Positions 39,290 through 51,300 of a stretch of DNA of 64,000 nt are shown one piece after another. Below the pieces are notes generated by a model, which saw nothing but the letters and a program-made list of their open reading frames with translations, was not told the DNA's origin and searched no databases. The stretch covers positions 25,431,356-25,495,355 of the forward strand of contig NC_064760.1 of the NCBI RefSeq assembly GCF_011397635.1, read 5' to 3'. The position numbers and the translations under genes are program-made. Within the stretch, counting starts at the first letter, position 1, and every line of letters begins with the position of its first letter. This DNA comes from Epinephelus fuscoguttatus. Its lineage: Eukaryota; Chordata; Actinopteri; Perciformes; Serranidae.

Positions 39290-40406
39290 TAGGACGGTAT
39301 GATCCATCAATCTGGGGTCGATGCATGGATTGAATGATCAATAATCCAATATCATCGACACAAAATTAAAAACAGCGATCCATGACATCATCTTTTAAAT
39401 ACCCTTTATGTTAGAATTCCCATCGCATGTCTGTGTCTGTCAAAAAGTGCCAGGCAGATAATGGCAAGCAGCCAAGAAAAAAAAAAGACTATGAGGATAT
39501 GTACTCCCTCTCTCGGGAATAAATCAGTAGCGCCGAAATATTTTGGATTTGGACAAAAAAGATGGGTCGACAGGCAAAGCACATGCAATATTCGAACAAT
39601 GCCGTTATGAGACGAAATACTCAGGAAACATGATGAACCTGGCCGGGCTTCTCACTCCGCTAACTTGTTGCTCTCACTACGGCAACATTAGCTGCTCTGC
39701 TTCAATGATATTAGGCTGAAATAAACGTGCATGCAGGCTGAAATTCAACTGTGCTGTTTCTGTCGGGTGATGGAGTGACTTAAACCAACTGTTAGGAATG
39801 CTGTTTACACACTACCAGCAACATAGCAACAGGCTACAGGCCTGTCAGCGCTCAATCATGTTTTTTTCTTTCAGCTGTGGCGCTGAGATATTTAGCTTCG
39901 TTAGCTGATGCTATGCTAGCTTACTGTGCATTGCTTTGCACAGGGAGATACAATGGGGCAGGTTAATGTGTTGCTAAAATAGGGCTCATAGTGTGAACAC
40001 AGCATTAGAAAAAGTACAAATATTACATGTAGTTTGTTAAGCGATGGGTCGAGGGAAAGTCTGCAGCTACCAGGGTAATTTATGTAATTTAAAAGAGCTG
40101 AAGCCAATAATGGTGATTGTCAATTTAAGTAAACTTAATTGTGCATAACTGGTTACAATACAGTTATTCATGGCTTGTTTTATTCTTTTAGCCAAAAGCA
40201 AAAAAGGAAAAGAGTGGCAGCTTCTTCTGTAGTCAATTGTGTTAAATGGGCATATGACATCGTCTCACATCGATCGCAGGCCCCCGAATTGAATCACATC
40301 AAAATCATATTGTGACTTTGTGATATCAGCGAATACTGTATCATTGTCCAAAAAAAATCAATATAATATAACAGATTGTGTTGAAACTAGTGATTTACAC
40401 TCCTGC
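39290..40406. mobile_element. Longer degenerate copy of the hAT-type element found at 44.5 kb
   Basis: The left part (GATCCATCAATC, CGATGCATGGATTGA, then CATCTTTTAAATACCCTTTATG and CGCATGTCTGTGTCTGTC) and the right part (ATGGGCATATGACATCG, ATCGATCGCAGGC, TGTGACTTTGTGATATC, GTGATTTACACTCCTG) match, in the same order, the two halves of the 454-bp element at 44493. The interior of about 800 bp is absent from that copy. It is either a longer parent form or a copy split by a later insertion. Ends are decayed and no target duplication is clear. Confidence 0.5.
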
Positions 40407-40489
40407 CCTGCAGCATAACCACGAGGAACTGCGGAGAAAGAGTAAAATAAATGCAGCAGGAATCTATAAGAAGGAAAACCCACTGAAGA

Positions 40490-40870
40490 CTGTGACTTGG
40501 AAGACAATTTATGTTTAAGCAAGACGTCAATCCTAAACACAGGCCAAAAGCTGCACAGGAATGCCCTTAACACAACATTGTTAATGTCCTGAAGTGGCGG
40601 GGTCTGGACCGTAATCCAATCCAGGATCAGCTGCGGGACTTCAAACTTGCAGCTCATGACGCTTTGCAGGGCCACACTGACACAGATCTATCCCTGCCGC
40701 CAGACTTTAACTACTACTAAACATAAACTTGAGGTGGATGAATATTTATGCAATCACTATTTTGTTTTTTACATATTTGTGTGTATTTTGATTACCGTTA
40801 AAAAAAAAGCTGTATCCAATACATCTTTTATGAACAGTCGAAGGAGAGTGAATAATTTCTTAGGCATTGT
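40490..40870 (+). mobile_element. Tc1-like transposon relic, 3' portion
   Basis: The plus strand gives FKQDVNPKHRPKAAQECP near 40510 and, after a stop, VLKWRGLDRNPIQDQLRDFK. This resembles the QDNxPxH...W...DLNPIE...DLK order of Tc1/mariner transposases, heavily mutated. Downstream, TGAATATTTATGCAATCACT (40739-40758) is a wording I associate with the 3' part of fish Tc1 elements. Confidence 0.5.
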
Positions 40871-41213
40871 ACCTGCCAGGTCTCCTCACCCTTCTCCCTC
40901 AAGTCTCCCCGTGTTCCCTGAAATAAACACAGCTCTGCCACGGCTCACCATTATCCCTCTCCGGGCTTTAGTCTAAACTCCGCAACCGGTCGAGAATCTC
41001 TGTCTATTTCAGCCCCTCGCTGAGGCGCTCTACCTGTCGCCAGCCAAGCTGCTTTCCTTTCCTCTGTTCTCGTCCTGGACCAGAGGGTGAGGCATGTGTG
41101 GGTGTCATGGAGCTGACAGGTCTATCTGGGCTCTGTCTACTGTGCTGGCTCTTCCCATTTCCCCTCTTTACTGCCGCCTCTACAGCTGCTGTGTATCCTA
41201 CCGTGACACCCCA

Positions 41214-41215
<2 letters not shown>

Positions 41216-41245
<30 letters not shown>
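41216..41245. repeat. (CA)n microsatellite
   Basis: A CA dinucleotide run of about 30 bp. The surrounding long frames on both strands (41004-41540) are translations of this repeat and its flanks. Confidence 0.88.
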
Positions 41246-41248
<3 letters not shown>

Positions 41249-41856
41249 TATCAGTTTACAGAAGGGGGTAGCTGGGGGCCTTTGCACGGGGTCAAGCCTC
41301 CACAGGGCTGCATTCATGGTGTATGTCCTGGAACACAACACTTTGAGATCAAAACAGAATTTCATTATCTTTTTTTTTTTTGTGAGGAACACAGGACAGG
41401 GGAGAGACAGGGAGACGGAGAGAGGTGCATTTATGTGGGAAGAGAGCTATGCTTTTCCCTGTCAGTTCAAGGAAAGCCTGTCAGAGTTATGGATTAAATG
41501 TCACTATGCGGCATTGTGTACACACACACATGCTGCCTGACAGTTTAATGGTGTGTATATGCATATGTGTAGTCATGTGTGTAGAAGTGCGCACATTTAT
41601 GCAGCGCTGGGTGCATCCAGCTTGGCGTTGGGTTATGGGTCCAAACACCCAATCTGAAAAGCAGACTGTCATGTAGTGTGTTAGCCATGTAAAATCTAAA
41701 ATGTGTCTCCTGCCGCCCATCCATAACCGACCAGCAGCTGCCAGAGTCAATGCGGTTCAGGCACACGTCGTCACCATAAACCCTATGTAACACATTTCTC
41801 ATTTGCTACGCCTCTCAGCCATTTGCTCTCCTGAGCACACAAACAGCCGTTTCCAG

Positions 41857-41857
<1 letters not shown>

Positions 41858-41894
<37 letters not shown>
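41858..41894. repeat. Compound (TC)n(AC)n microsatellite
   Basis: TCTCTCTCTC passes directly into an AC run. More CACACAGACACA units follow at about 41905. Confidence 0.88.
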
Positions 41895-43028
41895 AATCAA
41901 TTTGCACACACACAGACACAGATACACAATTCCACACACAGATTGGTGGGGTGTTTCTCCTCCCGCTGGCTGTAACAGGTGTGTGGGGGTAGGAAGTAGT
42001 AAGCTGATCCCGCCATGAAGACCCACTCCTTCCCCTCTCTTGCCAAAACATCCACAGTCCCACTGCTATCCTTCACCTCCTGAAGGGAAACTTCCAATCA
42101 GTCCAGCAGATCAATACGCCCTAGCCTCGGGATATGAGGCTCTAAAGTTAACTAGAAGCACTTAAGGAAGAGAGGGATCTGTATTGATTACAAAGGGTTA
42201 ATGAGACCTTTTGTGCTGGCTACGCTTTTTTTTTTTTTTAAGATTGGAAATGCGCGACTGTCAGTTAATTGATACAAATTGGTAACACATGTACAAACTT
42301 GACTGCTGTTGAGGATTTAATGTGACTATTCTGCAGTCTGTTGCTTGTGTTTTGACACTTAACAGTATACACAAAGGTGAAATAAGGCTGAATTAAATAA
42401 TGATAATAGCTCCTCGGTCAACGGAGAGCACGGTGCTGCGATGAATCAGTGCAGACTGAACTAGACGGCCAGAAAGAAAGCAAACTGGTGAATCTTTTAT
42501 CTGCACTGCAGGTAAAAAATACTGAGTAGGATAAGGTTCGGGATGCCACGACATCTTTGCTCCAATATCAATTATTCAGCATTGCCTTTTCTAACCCTTT
42601 AATTATACATCAGTGTTAGAATAACAAAGGCTAGGGACGCTCACTGTGTTCCTGCTTACAAAGGCCACGACAATGAAACCGGATGGGGGAACTTTAGCCT
42701 TTAGGTGGAGGTTGGTGGAAGACGGAAGCAAAAAGGCCTTCGGGCTGCTTTGCCCTGCTGTCGAGCTGTCATTTATGATGTGTTCGCCTCACCCACTGTG
42801 TGATCAGAGATCAAAGGGTTAACTGAAACTCTGGCCTATAGCCTCCGTGCTTACATTATTCAACAGCTTGTTACAACAGCCTGCTCCCTGATCTCACACA
42901 CAGGGAGACGGGAGCTGGAAACTCCAGGGAGGGGAACACTAGGGACGAATAGCCGGATTAAGAAACAGGGATGACAGAGAGACCGAGAGGCTGGAGAGAA
43001 GAAAGATGAGGGGTGGAATTGAGGATGT

Positions 43029-43060
43029 TTAAAAAAAAAAATTAAAAAAAAAAAAAAAAG
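43029..43060. repeat. Poly(A) tracts
   Basis: Two A-runs separated by TT lie within a purine-rich stretch (42950-43160). The block could be a retrotransposed remnant, but no coding or SINE body is recognisable. Confidence 0.5.
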
Positions 43061-44492
43061 GTGAGGCGTGGAGAAAATGGGTGATTCAATAGGATGAAAA
43101 GAGGTATTGAGAAAAGGGAAGGATGAGAAAGTGGTGAAAGATAGTAAGAGAGCACAGGTGGACAGAAGAGGAGGGCTGTCCTTCCAAATCTGCCTGTTAC
43201 TACGGGAGACTGATCAGAATCACTGAATATGGACGCTTAACCTTTGACCATATACCTCATTTGTTAGCTCAGCTCCACATTTTGTCCGAGGGGAGCAGAG
43301 GTTTTAAACATCTAAAATGTTTTATCCCCGGCCCTTTCACAACACAGTGGCAGAAAATGCCACAGTCCATTTACTCACATCTCAATTATGATGGAACATA
43401 ATGGTGATGGAAGGCCTTTTCTCACAAAAAAATTTCAAATCTGTCTTTTTCTTTCACTGCTAATTCTCAATAAGAGACAGCCGAACACTGGCTGGTCGTG
43501 TTTTCAAAAAGGTAGCGCAGCAGTATCCACTCGCTTTAGGCTCCTCTGAAGTAGTACTCATAGATACGCGCAAAACAACAAAGCAAAACAACATCCATCA
43601 GATGAGCACTGAACTGACAGCGACCATGTTTTGGGAGCGCCCTGTTTATAGTCCCAGACTCGCGCCGCTGCTCAGTGAGCGGGCTCCTTTGTTCATTAAT
43701 TGATTGGCCTCCCCTGCTGGGCCTCAGTAACTAGGTTACACAGATCCATGAAAAGAAGAGGATTGGCCCCCCCGGTGAAAGGCGGAGGACAGATAGACGA
43801 CTTCGGGGCAGGAATCCGAGTGTTAATATAACTAATGGAGTGAGGACGACAGTAACTTTATTGAAATCACCCTCATCTAATTAGAGCAAGCAGCTGATGA
43901 GAGCAAAGAGGGACGGGAAGGAAGGTTGGATTCCATTATGCAAGGGTGAAGTCACCGTCGTGTCAACTGAATGGGCGAGGCTGCGGAAAGGTGACGCGAT
44001 GGCTATGAGAGAGAGAAAGAGAGAGAGATGCCGTGATGTTCATTATCCAGCTGTCACAGGTGGATCTCCCACTGGCACTGTCACTGTCAGTCGCTAATAT
44101 GATGGAAGCAGGTGAGGGAAAGTGTAGAGACTGTTGTGAACATCGCACTGAGGTCACCGTTCGCTCTGGCTGAAGCAGCGCCTGGTACCATATTCTTAGC
44201 TGGGACAAAAGGCGCATTTCTACTGATTCACTTTTGGTAACAGGTCCATTTCTGTCTTTTGTTTCACACTGCCAATAGTACCCCTCAGTGTAGGCAAGAG
44301 TCTTAACAGATCGCGCAAAACCTCTGTGATGTCATCGTCCACGCAGCTCTCACTGAATCCTTTCATCGGCAACCAAACAGAGGAACGTCTGCACTTCGTC
44401 AATTGTATGGTGTGCTGTACGGCGCACTATTGCAGGCTAACAGTTTTTCAAATATGGGTCAGGTGAATCAAGAAAATCCGGTTGCTGTTGAT

Positions 44493-44946
44493 TAGGGGTG
44501 TAACGATACATCGATCCACATCGATTCATTGATTAACGATCCAATTACATCGATGCAAAATGAAAACATCGATCCATATCGTCATCTTAAAGATACACCT
44601 TTATTTTGAAATTCACATAGCACGTCTGTGTCACCATTTTAGTGAACAGGTCTATTTTTATTATTTTTTGTTACAGAAGAATACTGTTTTTCATTTAAAT
44701 GCCTGATACCCGGAAGAGCTCAGAAATAATATGGTCAAATCATATTCTAGTTGTTTTTGTGAGTTGATGTAAATGATTGTGTTTGATGGGCATATGGTAT
44801 TGCATTATATCGATCGCAGGCTCCTCAATCGTATTGAATCGAAATCGTATCGTGACAGACTTTGTGATATCGGCAAACATCGTATCGTCATCCAAACAAA
44901 TCGACATAATATCGTATCGTGATGAAGCTGGTGATTTACACCCCTA
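44493..44946. mobile_element. hAT-type non-autonomous transposon (454 bp) with inverted ends and 8-bp target duplication
   Basis: The ends are TAGGGGTGTAA and TTACACCCCTA, perfect 11-bp inverted repeats. They are flanked by CTGTTGAT (44485-44492) and CTGTTGGT (44947-44954), an 8-bp target duplication with one mismatch, the size typical of hAT elements. The body is rich in ATCGAT and CGTATCG words. There is no transposase frame. Confidence 0.85.
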
Positions 44947-45898
44947 CTGTTGGTGGTAGCTTGGTTATTTAAAAATGGCAGGTTTGTGCAGGATGTCTTG
45001 TGTCATGCAAGTGACAATTCTCTCTGCAGTGTTTTAACTCAAGTCTACTGTACAAAAATATTGATTTATCAATGCAAATTGATTTTTTGCAAGTATTTAA
45101 AATGGCTTCAATACTCTTTTTCCGCAGTATCGATACATCAGCTACACATTCACACCCTCTTACTGTTAATGTTTTTTACAGTCTTTATGTTGTCCTCTGA
45201 ATTTAACCAAGAAAAGTTGTCGTCATATCATATCTATCATTATCTTTTAATAAAAAGATTTAATAGTATGCCTCCAATGTCATTTTTTTCCCCAGTGATA
45301 TCGAAAATACTATTAAATAACAATGTTGTTCAAGGTATTGTATCAAAGTCATATATTCCAGTATCATGACTTCACTACCTTCTAGTATCTGCTCAGCTCG
45401 ACTGAGGTGGTACCACAAATAATCCCAGGTACTATAAACAACTTTGCTAATGGAAAAACCAAAACATCGAAAATTGAGAACTGAGTTGAGTACAGCTGTG
45501 TCGTACCATGCAGTAGAAATGCGGCATAAATGACCTTCAAGATGAGGGGAAAAGCGCGACAGCCAGACCACAAAGGTAATCATTTCCATTCATTACTAGA
45601 GGTTTGACCAGTCGTCTCAGTGATCAGGGAAAATTTGCCCTTAAAAAGTTCCTGAACACTAGTGAAATTAAAAAATAAAAAGTAGAAATGCTGGATTCCC
45701 TTTCATCCCGTTTATCTAATAAATCGACCTGTCGCATAGTTTGTTAATGTACAGTATGATTTCCATTACTGTGATTCCTGGCAGCTCATCATTGGCTGAT
45801 TTTGTCCAACGTGTGGGTAAAAAAAAAAAAACAACAACAATTTTGTTAATTAGTTTTTTGGTCAGAAAACAAGCGTCAGTTGTTTCAAGTGTAGAGCT

Positions 45899-45921
45899 TT
45901 AAGCACTGGGGGGGGGGGGGC
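45899..45921. repeat. Poly(G) tract
   Basis: An uninterrupted run of about 12 G at 45909-45920. Such runs are prone to length variation and assembly error. Confidence 0.8.
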
Positions 45922-48900
45922 TGACCTCAAGCCACCATGTCCAACAAAACCAAAACCACCAACCAGTGTTTTCAAACAAATGTCACACAAGAGGTTAAAG
46001 ATGGCTGCTTGGGAATAGACGATACAAAAAGTCCTAGAGGCTGAAATTAAATGTTAATTAATATATAGTTAAATTAAAATGCCCTGCAAAAGGACCACCA
46101 TGAATCTAAATTCTGATTTAAAGAGGCATGAAAGCCTCAGAGCAAACCGTAAATATCTCACCCAGCCCTGTAACTGCTGCAAAAACAGAGACGGAGACAT
46201 GATGTGGCCTCCCTGCCGGCACAGGGCTCAACAGCTGAGCCAACGGAGGGTCTGCATCTGCCCCGCATACCTCAGAGGATACAAGTTTCCACCACAAACT
46301 TTATCCCTCAGGTGACAGGACTGAGATTCCGCCACTAAGTGAGATGGACCGGGTGGCGGGCAATGTGGCAAACAGCGGCGCTATCAGCCTGACGAATACT
46401 GGCCCTGTGTGTGCTAACAGTCAATACGGGATGAGTGGTGTGGATGTCATTGGCAATAGGTCGAAATCCAAAACAAAATCAAACAAGGCCTCAGGCGGCC
46501 TCTGGGGAAAAAAAAGCCTATCAAGAGTATGACTCTGCAAAAAAAAAATGCTGGCGTAGTACTTCTCAACTCAAGTGGGGCGTGACAGCTCGCAACATAA
46601 TCTTAATATATTATTTGATCCTCCCACCCCCGAGCGATGGAGTCATAATGCATTACGAGCTCCAGTGAGGCTCGAGACCCGCAGCGGCAGAACGGTTGAC
46701 CACTCCTCACAAGAGATGACTTCTAGGTCACACGAGGACAGCGCAGCAAAGATGAGGTTAATATTACTGTCACCGGTAGCCAGAGGGAGAGAGAAAAAGA
46801 GGCAGAGGAGTAAAGGAGAGAAAATGAAAAAGAAATCTAAAGCATTTCACTTGTATTCCTTTAGACTGCAAATTACCTACTCTGCAAATTGCAAGGAAAA
46901 GGCAGTCCACCTCCTCCCAACAGCCTCTCTAATGGTGTTGTCTTTAAAACCTTTATCACTAATTCATTACTTCTGATTTTCCAGCAGCAAGGGTTGAAGC
47001 TTTGTCTTGTGTCTAATTGAGAGCCGGTGGCTTCAGGCCCTAATCAGTCAAACCTACTAACAGCTTTCCTCGGGGGAGGATGAAGTCAAAAAACAGCATT
47101 ATTGTATCAGTAGGCCATTTGCTCTGTGTGCAACTTCAAATGACTTTAATTTCAGACTCTCCAAGATGGTGTTTTGTGGAGTGGGTAAAATGTCAGGCAG
47201 TAATGAATGTTGAGGTTTCCCCCCAGTTGTCCCTCATCAGATGCTGTCATTAAGCGGCACGACATTCAAAGAATATGCCACATATTCGAGACAGGTTTTT
47301 GAGTTAACTTTCAGTGCCCATTCAATCACTGAAAAAAACTTTCAAAGGGGAAAAAAGCCATTTTCTCTACTCGCTCCATCTCCCTTCACCCCCACCTCTC
47401 CCCTCACACATGGAAGCGTACACAAGTCTAATTAGCTGTGTCGTATCCCTTGATGACTCCGCCATTTCCTCTCACTGGGAAGATTAACCACCACCACCAC
47501 GCTAATATCAGCCTCCACATCAACACAATTAGGTGAAGAGTGAAATGCGAGGCATGTCGTCACATCTCCCCGGCTTCATTAGGGCACACAAAAGACAACT
47601 TGACGACAGACAGGCCGCTGTGTCTGCAGGTTGGGGAGGCGCTGGGCAGGTGTACTTGGCAACCCAGACGGTCGCCATGGGATGTGGTTAGAACTTGTCC
47701 TAGATAATACAATGTGGCCGGGTTTATTGTTGGAGGTAGAGGTTACAGAGAGAGCTCAAAGGCCACTTTAGATTTGAAAAGCGGACTCCTGTAGTTTTCA
47801 CTTGGCTTATCCATTAAAAAAGCACAGAGCAGTGACCAATTTTGATAAGTAATGATAACATTTATAGGGTTATATATATGATTCTATCAGATCAGTTAGA
47901 TCTTTATACTGTAAAGCTGTTTTCTCAAATGAAATCCAGGCAATGTCTAGAGAACCAGGTCCAGACATTGTTGCCCTTTCACACGCGTAGCACATAACAG
48001 GAGACTTCCTGTGTCAAATGCGCTCTCACCTACTGGAAATACTTCATTTGGTTTAGGCGAGGGGTGGCACCAGGGTGGAGCGTTTAGGAGGGAGAGCATG
48101 ACACAAAAAGTACACTGCTGAAACGGCACTGTTTTATTTGTGAAAGTGGTTCGTAATTTGGTCATAAACAACCGAGTCTCTTGTCGTTTCTTGTATTTGT
48201 CTGATGATTTCAGCAACAGAAATTCCTGTCTCTTCAGTTAAAACATTTTCATTGCCGTCTTTGTGTAAATGACCCTTCCTCTTCACCCTCGGAAGTTTGT
48301 ATTCTTCCGGTCACGCCACTCGCATGACAGAAATGTCATCAACATGCCCACTCCCTCGATGTGAATTCTCTGGACAATGACCTGCTGTATTCACACATGG
48401 CCTCAATCGGACATTAGATAGACTTTGTCCTCGGAAGCTGGCAGGATGAAGTCCATTTAACGTCCGGTCCAACGGATTTAGACATTTGCATTCTCACATA
48501 CAGCTCCTCTGGGTAATGTCTAGAGAAGTTCATGGATGCAGTGCATGAGCGAAAAGGGGCTTAAGTGATTAGATTATATCATTCAGTAAAAATCCAATAT
48601 CATTAGGCCAATGCTATTCACAGCTGACACAACTGGAATGAGGATATGATTTTTTTACTCTGTCAGGTTTTGGTGCGGGAGTCTATAAAATCCTCCAAAA
48701 AACTACCTCCTTCTGCCAATCCGCAAAAAGTTTTTGAGTTTTAAGGTGAATATCGAATCAAAGAACGGCAAGTCAATCTTTCGATGTCATCCAACTCCTT
48801 CCCAAGTTTGTCTCAGGAGGCTGAAACTCAGGAAGGAGAAGCATCCATACAGTTTGACATGGAGCCTGCTGAAGACAATCCATTGTTTCAAAATGTTTCC

Positions 48901-49944
48901 AGATGCTCCGTACTCTAAGCTGTTGCATTTTCTGGCCAGGATTTGTCATTCTTTCAGTCAATCTCGGGGCTTCCTATTAGTTCCCGTCAGCCAAGTCACC
49001 ACCCAATGCATCCTTAGCGAGCAAGTGGACTTCTGAGACATTTGGGTGCGTTCGTCTTTTGTTTCTGTTACGAGAAATCCTTCAGCTACTACTGGAAATT
49101 AATTGCTCAGATACACAACCTAAGAGAAACCCACAATTCCCCACGGTCCTCATGCTGTTTAATAAACAGCTTGTTTATGCCAAGAATACATTTCTAAAAG
49201 AACACTGAGTATTTGTCATTTCAAGGATTTGTTTTTGGCATGTTAAATCGTCAAAATTACATATGAGGCTGAGAAAGAAAAATCTGAAAGACAAAAAGGA
49301 ACTTCAGCTGCATAATATCCCACCATAATCAACTTGATATATTACAAAATATGACCAGTTTTGCTAATGATGTCGTTAATTAAAGCTACAATTTGTCATC
49401 CAAATGTAAACCAAAGACTAGCAGCCCCATCATTAAACATCAAAACACGGAGCTGGAACCTATAACTCATCAACTAACAAGCCATACATAAACTACAAAC
49501 AACGGCAACTCAATCTGACCCATTAATGTTTGCTGATGTCATGCTTTTTACATCATAAAAAAGGTATATACATATATACAAAGCTGAATTAATGACAGTA
49601 ATTTTGACAACTGATGAATTGTTGAAGTCGTTTTTCAAGCAGAACTGTCAAACATTTGCTCGTTCCAGCTTCTTGAATGTGAAAAATGTGTCACAATGTA
49701 GTAAAATAAACATTTTGGGGTTTGGAGCAGTTGATTGGAAATCATTAGAGACATTAACTCGGGGTTTGGGAACATACGATAGACCTGTGACAAATGTCTA
49801 AATGAATGAAAATAAACAATACTCGTCACAGAGCACTTGCTTTCTTCTGACGGTCGCAGCTATAGACCGCAGGTGCAGCTAATCCAGTTAAAACGGCAAT
49901 AGCTTTACTCAATTAAGCCAATCAAAATCAATTGTTTACTGTGG

Positions 49945-50163
49945 ATGGACCAGCGTACGAGAGATGTGAGAGAGATGAAGGCATGGAGCATGAAGCAAAT
50001 GCACTTCTACTTTCCGACTGCGACTGTTTTCTCTGTTCTAACCAAAGTAGCACTACACACCATGACCATGTTTGGAGCGACATACAGCTGTGAGTCAGCT
50101 TCCTCTGCTATGAACACTATTAAAAGCAACTATGGTTTCAGGCTCACCAATGAGCAACTATAG
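49945..50163 (+). pseudogene. hAT transposase C-terminal dimerisation domain fragment
   Basis: The frame encodes 72 residues. The second half reads LHTMTMFGATYSCESASSAM followed by NTIKSNYGFRLTNEQL. This is the hAT dimerisation signature (mFGSTYxCE-x3-S-x-MN-x2-K-x2-R-x-RLTDEHL), also present in domesticated hAT genes. It ends in a stop at the expected place just after the signature. The upstream catalytic part is not found in a continuous frame, so this is a relic in the intron and not a gene. Confidence 0.78.
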
Positions 50164-50749
50164 GCACGACAACGGCACTGACAAGATTCAAACCAAAATC
50201 CATACAACTGGCAGGGTAGTCACAGGCCTTTTCCTCTCACTGAGAGAAGGAGGAGAAAAAGATCTAAGTAAATTAATAAATAAATAAGAGAAGGGAGCTG
50301 CTCAAAGCTCGGTTTGCAGTTTTTCTTTAAAAGAAGGCACTTGTTATTGATTTTATTCAGAAGATTCTGTCTTGCTTTCTTTTACTTGCAATGTAGGCCT
50401 TAAGTTTGTTGCACTGGGGCTAGTTTTATTTATGGTAAACATACCTTTTTGTTGTCCATACAAGTGCCATACAAGTTCAGTTTGTCTGTATGTTAAAAGT
50501 ATGCTACTTTGAAAATTGACAGTATTGTTTAAATGATATGGCAATGCATGTTGCTGATTTCATTTGATAGATGTAGGGGTAGGCTATAGTACACAGTTTA
50601 CTAATTATGAGGTTCGCATGTTTGCTGGGAGGAAATTTAAGTCAGTGGACCTCTTTCCAATTTAGTTTAATATTCCTGTTTTTCATCCAAATGTTAAAAA
50701 AAAAGTCCAGGTACATTGGAATAATACTTGTCATTAAAGATGTTCGTGA

Positions 50750-51300
50750 CAGTTTTTTTCCCCCTTTTCCTCGATATTAATACCTGAACTTGCATATCTG
50801 TTGATACCGAGTACCAATGTGACGGCACTGCCTGGAAATAAATAAAACTAAAATTGACAGCTGTATACTACTGACCCTGTATGGCTGTCAAATGATTGCT
50901 ATCACTATTTTATGGCATGGCTCAGGATAAACTCTTTGTAAAACACGAACAAATACATACAGAGAATGAGCGTCGTAAAGCTCTCTTTTATTCAGTGTAA
51001 AATACTGCCAGATTGCTGACATTTTGCTAACGGCTAACGACAGACTATTGACTGAAAATCAATTCTTCTTCACTGCTCTAAAACAGTAGTTGCCAGTGGC
51101 TGCAAATCCTAACTTGCTGTGTAGGCAGCTGTTTTAGAGCAGCAATAAAGAACAGATTTTTGGGGAAAATGCAGTTTTATTTGGGTGTGAAACTATGTTA
51201 AAGTTTGTTAATAAGTTACTGGTATTGGATCGGTTAATAGAGTGATCCAGCATTTTAGGCTCTGATACCGGTATTGCTGTCAGTATCAGTCATTCTATTT
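50750..51300. mobile_element. Probable fold-back hAT-like repeat with a central hairpin
   Basis: The flanks carry ATACCGAGTACC on the left and CTGATACCGGTATT on the right, TATCGG/ACCGG-style wording seen in non-autonomous fish hAT copies. The centre contains a perfect 14-bp inverted repeat: CTGCTCTAAAACAG at 51073-51086 and its complement at 51129-51142, with partial pairing beyond. No defined ends. Confidence 0.45.

Noticed and set aside
41094-41540. 148-codon plus-strand frame
   Set aside because: Translation through a CA microsatellite with no domain or exon signals.
45382-45589. Overlapping minus-strand frames of 63 and 109 codons
   Set aside because: No family resemblance, no splice context, and the AT-rich flanks just right of the hAT element suggest chance.
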